From positions 2,232,001-2,296,000 of the forward strand of contig OY764266.1 in the NCBI GenBank assembly GCA_963668365.1: a stretch of DNA of 64,000 nucleotides, in the 5' to 3' direction. Below, in pieces: positions 61,398 to 64,000 of this stretch. Positions within the stretch are counted from its first letter, which is position 1; each line of letters opens with the position of its first letter. Source of the DNA: VXNE01 sp963668365. GTDB lineage: Bacteria > Pseudomonadota > Gammaproteobacteria > Pseudomonadales > Azotimanducaceae. A program made the position numbers and the translations under genes. The notes under the pieces are model-generated. The model was not told the origin of the DNA and did not search any database. It worked only from the letters and a program-made list of their open reading frames with translations.

Positions 61398-62282
61398 ATG
61401 CGCGCTAACCCGGTTACGCGTTGGCTCATTGCCCGCCGCATTCGTCACCATCGAATCGACGACGCGCTTTGGCGTCGCATCGTCGCCGACTCCGACCTGT
61501 TCGACGGACTGGATGCCGCAGCCCGGGCACGAGTGCGGACGCTGGCGGCCCGGTTCATTGCGGAGAAGAGGTTCTTCGGCGCGCGCGGCTTCTGCATCGA
61601 CGATACGGTGCGGGCGGCCATTGCCGCCCAGGCATGCAGGCTGGTCGTAAACCTGGGCTTCGATTACCTCGATGCCTGCCGCACGGTGATCGTCTACGAG
61701 GAGGGATTCGTCGCCCAACGTGAAGTGGAGGACGAGGACGGGATTGTCCATACGGGTCTCGAAGAGCTCGCCGGGGAGGCTGCGCAAGGGGGCGCGGTGG
61801 TGCTGGCTTGGGACGACGCCGTCCCTCGTCGCAACGAACCGGACTTGCATGGAACAAGCGTTTCCTGGGAGCGCCAGCGACCAGGGCCGGTTGTTCGATG
61901 GACGACGAGCGGGGCTGTGGGGCGCTACTTCCCCACCAACGTGGTGATCCACGAGTTCGCCCACAAGCTGGATGAACTCTCGGGACATCTCAATGGCTTG
62001 CCGCCCTTGCCCGATGGCATGTCGGACGGACGGTGGCCGAAAACATTCTCGGCGGCCTACGCGGAGCTTTGCGACATGGTGGAGCGCGACCTGGAACCTC
62101 CCATCGACGACTACGCGGCGTCCGACCCCGCAGAGTTCTTTGCCGTCGCCGTGGAGACCTTCTTCACCGGGCCGGACATTCTCGCCGATGGCTTTCCCCA
62201 GGTGTACGCGTTATTGACGGAGCTGTTTCGGGAGGACCCTCTTGACGCGGACCGCTCCGCAACGGGTATGGGCGACGGCTGA
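61398..62282 (+). CDS. MtfA/M90-family zinc-dependent peptidase
   Basis: A 294-residue protein with VVIHEFAHKLDELSG (HEFAH zinc motif) and DPAEFFAVAVETFFTGP (Glu), as in MtfA, the Mlc-binding peptidase of E. coli. The N-terminal helical half (WLIARRIRHHRIDDALWRRIV) matches the family. Between LAWDDAVPRR and NVVIHEFAH there is an extra 30 residues or so that I would not expect. It may process or titrate a regulator. Confidence 0.8.
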   Translation: MRANPVTRWLIARRIRHHRIDDALWRRIVADSDLFDGLDAAARARVRTLAARFIAEKRFFGARGFCIDDTVRAAIAAQACRLVVNLGFDYLDACRTVIVYEEGFVAQREVEDEDGIVHTGLEELAGEAAQGGAVVLAWDDAVPRRNEPDLHGTSVSWERQRPGPVVRWTTSGAVGRYFPTNVVIHEFAHKLDELSGHLNGLPPLPDGMSDGRWPKTFSAAYAELCDMVERDLEPPIDDYAASDPAEFFAVAVETFFTGPDILADGFPQVYALLTELFREDPLDADRSATGMGDG

Positions 62283-62447
62283 GTCGGAACGCCTCCACTT
62301 CGAGCAAGGTTGCGCCCGCGGACGGGATCGTAAAACTGATTGTCCCGCCTTCATTGTCGGAGGCGCGATAGCCGGGACGTGCCCGGCGGCCACCGTTCTT
62401 TGGGTTCGCCATCGGCATCTTCCGCCCGGCGTCTGCGTTGGGGCGCC

Positions 62448-62467
62448 CGAGAACCGGCCGGTTCTCG
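62448..62467. terminator. Perfect palindromic hairpin
   Basis: CGAGAACCGGCCGGTTCTCG is a 20-base perfect palindrome 8 bases after the stop of the minus-strand permease gene at 62475. No T-run follows on either side. It is likely an end-of-transcript hairpin or transcript stabiliser. Confidence 0.5.
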
Positions 62468-62474
62468 CAAGGCG

Positions 62475-63434
62475 CTATCCGAAGAACATCCCGTGTAGCC
62501 AGGGCAGGCCGAAGGCCAGAACGACGCTGACGACTAGCCCCGACAATGCCTTCGCGGCGTCGGAAATCACCTTGCGCGCCGTGCCGCGTGTCGGCGTGTC
62601 CGCGAGGTAGAACGACAGCGCGAACTCGCGCCCCGCCAGCACCCCCAGGAACACCCAGGTCGTGCTCATCGGCATGTTGCTCATTTCCTTGAAGACGAGC
62701 AGCACGATGCCGTAGATGAAGTCGATGATCGTGGCCGCGCGAATGTCGGTGGTATCGGTCTTGCTCGTGACGATCTTCTGAATCTCGCCGCCGAACTGGT
62801 AGAAGATGTACCCCTGCATGGCCAGCAGGGCCCCGACGCCGAACACCAGCCAGAGGGGGGAGAGTTCCCGCGGCAGGTATACAAAGATATTGGCGAGGTC
62901 CTGTATCAGCCATTGGCTCCACAGGAAGCCGGTGGAGGCCCACTGCAGCACGACCCAGTAGGCCGGTATCTCCTTGCCCCGCGTCCGGTGGAAGTACTCC
63001 GTGGCGCGCTTGAAGACGAAGCTGAACAGCAGGATGGCGGAGACGAAAGCGACCAGGTAGCCGAGGGCCGACTTGGTGAGCATGGCGTTGAGGTTGCTCG
63101 TTTCGCCGCTGGTGACGGCAAACACGGTGAGCACGAGGAATGTCGTGCTGACCGGAACTCCGAGGCGCGTGAGGATCAGCAGCGCCAGTGGCGGAATGGC
63201 ATGAATCCAGGACACGCCGCCTTCCGGCACCGGAAATTTTTCCAGGCGTCCGTAAGCCGGGTCGCCGTCGTTGACGAACCAGCCGTAGAAGAGCACGACG
63301 AGAAGGATGCTTCCGGCGAACAACCACAGTACCCACCACGGCCGGTGCGAGTTCGAGGACAGAAAAGTCCCAAGGGTCTGGATCGAGTCATTGGCGACCA
63401 CGGAGTACGCCGCCAACAGAAACCCGACGATCAT
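62475..63434 (-). CDS. PiT-like membrane permease (phosphate-transporter related)
   Basis: A 319-residue integral membrane protein. The start AAYSVVANDSIQTLGTFLSSN resembles the PiT signature (G/A)ANDxxxxxGT, and the second half repeats the pattern less clearly (KEMSNMPMSTTWVFLGVLAGRE). About eight or nine helices are visible. PiT transporters move phosphate with H+ or Na+. The length is shorter than the usual 400-500 residues. The assignment is by motif only. Confidence 0.55.
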   Translation of the reverse strand: MIVGFLLAAYSVVANDSIQTLGTFLSSNSHRPWWVLWLFAGSILLVVLFYGWFVNDGDPAYGRLEKFPVPEGGVSWIHAIPPLALLILTRLGVPVSTTFLVLTVFAVTSGETSNLNAMLTKSALGYLVAFVSAILLFSFVFKRATEYFHRTRGKEIPAYWVVLQWASTGFLWSQWLIQDLANIFVYLPRELSPLWLVFGVGALLAMQGYIFYQFGGEIQKIVTSKTDTTDIRAATIIDFIYGIVLLVFKEMSNMPMSTTWVFLGVLAGREFALSFYLADTPTRGTARKVISDAAKALSGLVVSVVLAFGLPWLHGMFFG

Positions 63435-63583
63435 GTAGATCTCTAACAGGGGAATGGCAGTCTCCTTCAGCGGCCAGTTGAGGAGGCCGCTCCGCGCTCA
63501 TGGGGGATTGTATCGGATTGGTGGAGTGACACGCCCGACTATCGGACGTAATCTAGGCTGGTCGAATTCATGGGGGACGTGTC

Positions 63584-64000
63584 ATGCCAGCAATTGGTCG
63601 TCGCGATGTTCTGCGCCTCGGGGCCGTGTCGGGTGTCATGCCGCTTGCATCGGTCGCCGCGGGCCAGGAGGCGCCTGCCGCGGGTGAAGTGCGCGGCTAC
63701 GTGCGCCTGGGCCGCACCGAACTCAAGATCTCCGATGTTTCGTTCGGCTCGAGCAGGTTGCGGCGTGGCGGCGAGCACCTGATTCACCACGCCCTGGATC
63801 GGGGCATCAACTACTTCGACACGGCGGACGGCTATAGCGCCGGGGCCTCGGAGCACACGATCGGACGGGCGCTTGAAGGTCGCCGTGACAAGGTCTGCAT
63901 CGCATCGAAGTTCGTCGCCGGCGCGGACGAGTCGCGCGTATCGCTGATGCGCGCGCTGGATACGTCGTTGCGGCGTCTGCGCACAGACTACATCGATGTC
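63584..64000 (+). CDS. Aldo/keto reductase with twin-arginine-like signal (3' end outside window)
   Basis: 139 residues to the window end. The N-terminus GRRDVLRLGAVSGVMPLASVAAGQ has an RR-start and hydrophobic helix like a Tat signal. GRTELKISDVSFGSSRL, then INYFDTADGYSAGASEHTIGRAL (catalytic Asp and Tyr) and CIASKFV (Lys) match aldo/keto reductases. The remainder with the final His is outside. NADPH-dependent sugar or carbonyl reduction, probably exported. Confidence 0.8.
   Translation, partial: MPAIGRRDVLRLGAVSGVMPLASVAAGQEAPAAGEVRGYVRLGRTELKISDVSFGSSRLRRGGEHLIHHALDRGINYFDTADGYSAGASEHTIGRALEGRRDKVCIASKFVAGADESRVSLMRALDTSLRRLRTDYIDV

Overview
The window is one continuous stretch of GC-rich DNA (many GTG and TTG starts, tightly overlapping genes) from a gammaproteobacterium-like bacterium. 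The best taxonomic evidence is the housekeeping synteny: hemA-prfA-prmC-moeB reading leftwards (22.0-25.9 kb), lolB divergent from hemA, and tRNA-Gln(TTG)-rplY-pth-ychF (46.8-49.4 kb). The genus cannot be fixed from the sequence. Many CoA-transferase/GMC/aldo-keto/epoxide-hydrolase type genes and many toxin-antitoxin and decayed mobile genes suggest a free-living or host-associated environmental lineage with an open accessory genome.

Layout. 0-8.6 kb: accessory defence and toxin-antitoxin zone (AlbA/ATPase-type regulator, VapBC with its own operator-promoter, a fused type IIG restriction-methylation enzyme, a FitAB-like pair) around an intact xylulokinase, with several broken genes (Doc, DUF7662, Fic, a deleted DUF429-like gene). 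8.7-10.1 kb: a metallophosphoesterase and gluconate dehydrogenase subunit 3. 10.1-18.0 kb: a genomic island bounded by a near-perfect 21-bp direct repeat, with a P4-type integrase (frameshifted) at its right end and a decayed trio of tyrosine recombinases, a trypsin-like protease and a RelE-type pair inside. 18.1-20.3 kb: a SCO-type copper protein and a DUF4143 ATPase. 20.4-27.8 kb: GMC oxidoreductase, moeB, prmC, prfA, hemA, lolB and ycaQ. 27.75-30.2 kb: a complete insertion sequence with long perfect terminal inverted repeats whose transposase is fused to a DruA/DUF4338 domain.

30.2-44.3 kb is the most striking region: six genes on the minus strand that overlap or abut end to end and form one operon. 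They encode an ABC ATPase, an ABC-2 permease fused to a catalytically degenerate M1-peptidase-like domain and a golvesin-like domain, a lipoprotein membrane-fusion adaptor, a conventional RND pump, a 1597-residue RND pump fused in frame to an ABC ATPase (with a four-helix membrane insert inside the ATPase domain), and a second small ABC permease. This looks like a hybrid RND/ABC efflux machine. It sits where most gammaproteobacteria carry ispE and prs between lolB and rplY.

44.7-64 kb: ammonium transporter, STAS protein, tRNA-Gln, rplY, pth, ychF, DyP peroxidase, epoxide hydrolase, another VapBC pair, a class III CoA-transferase facing a tandem pair of acetoacetate-decarboxylase-like genes, a broken DUF4143 ATPase next to 22-bp tandem repeats, an MFS transporter, exonuclease III, a methyltransferase, a PEBP protein, a zinc-ribbon protein, an MtfA-type peptidase, a PiT-like permease and the start of an aldo/keto reductase that runs off the window.
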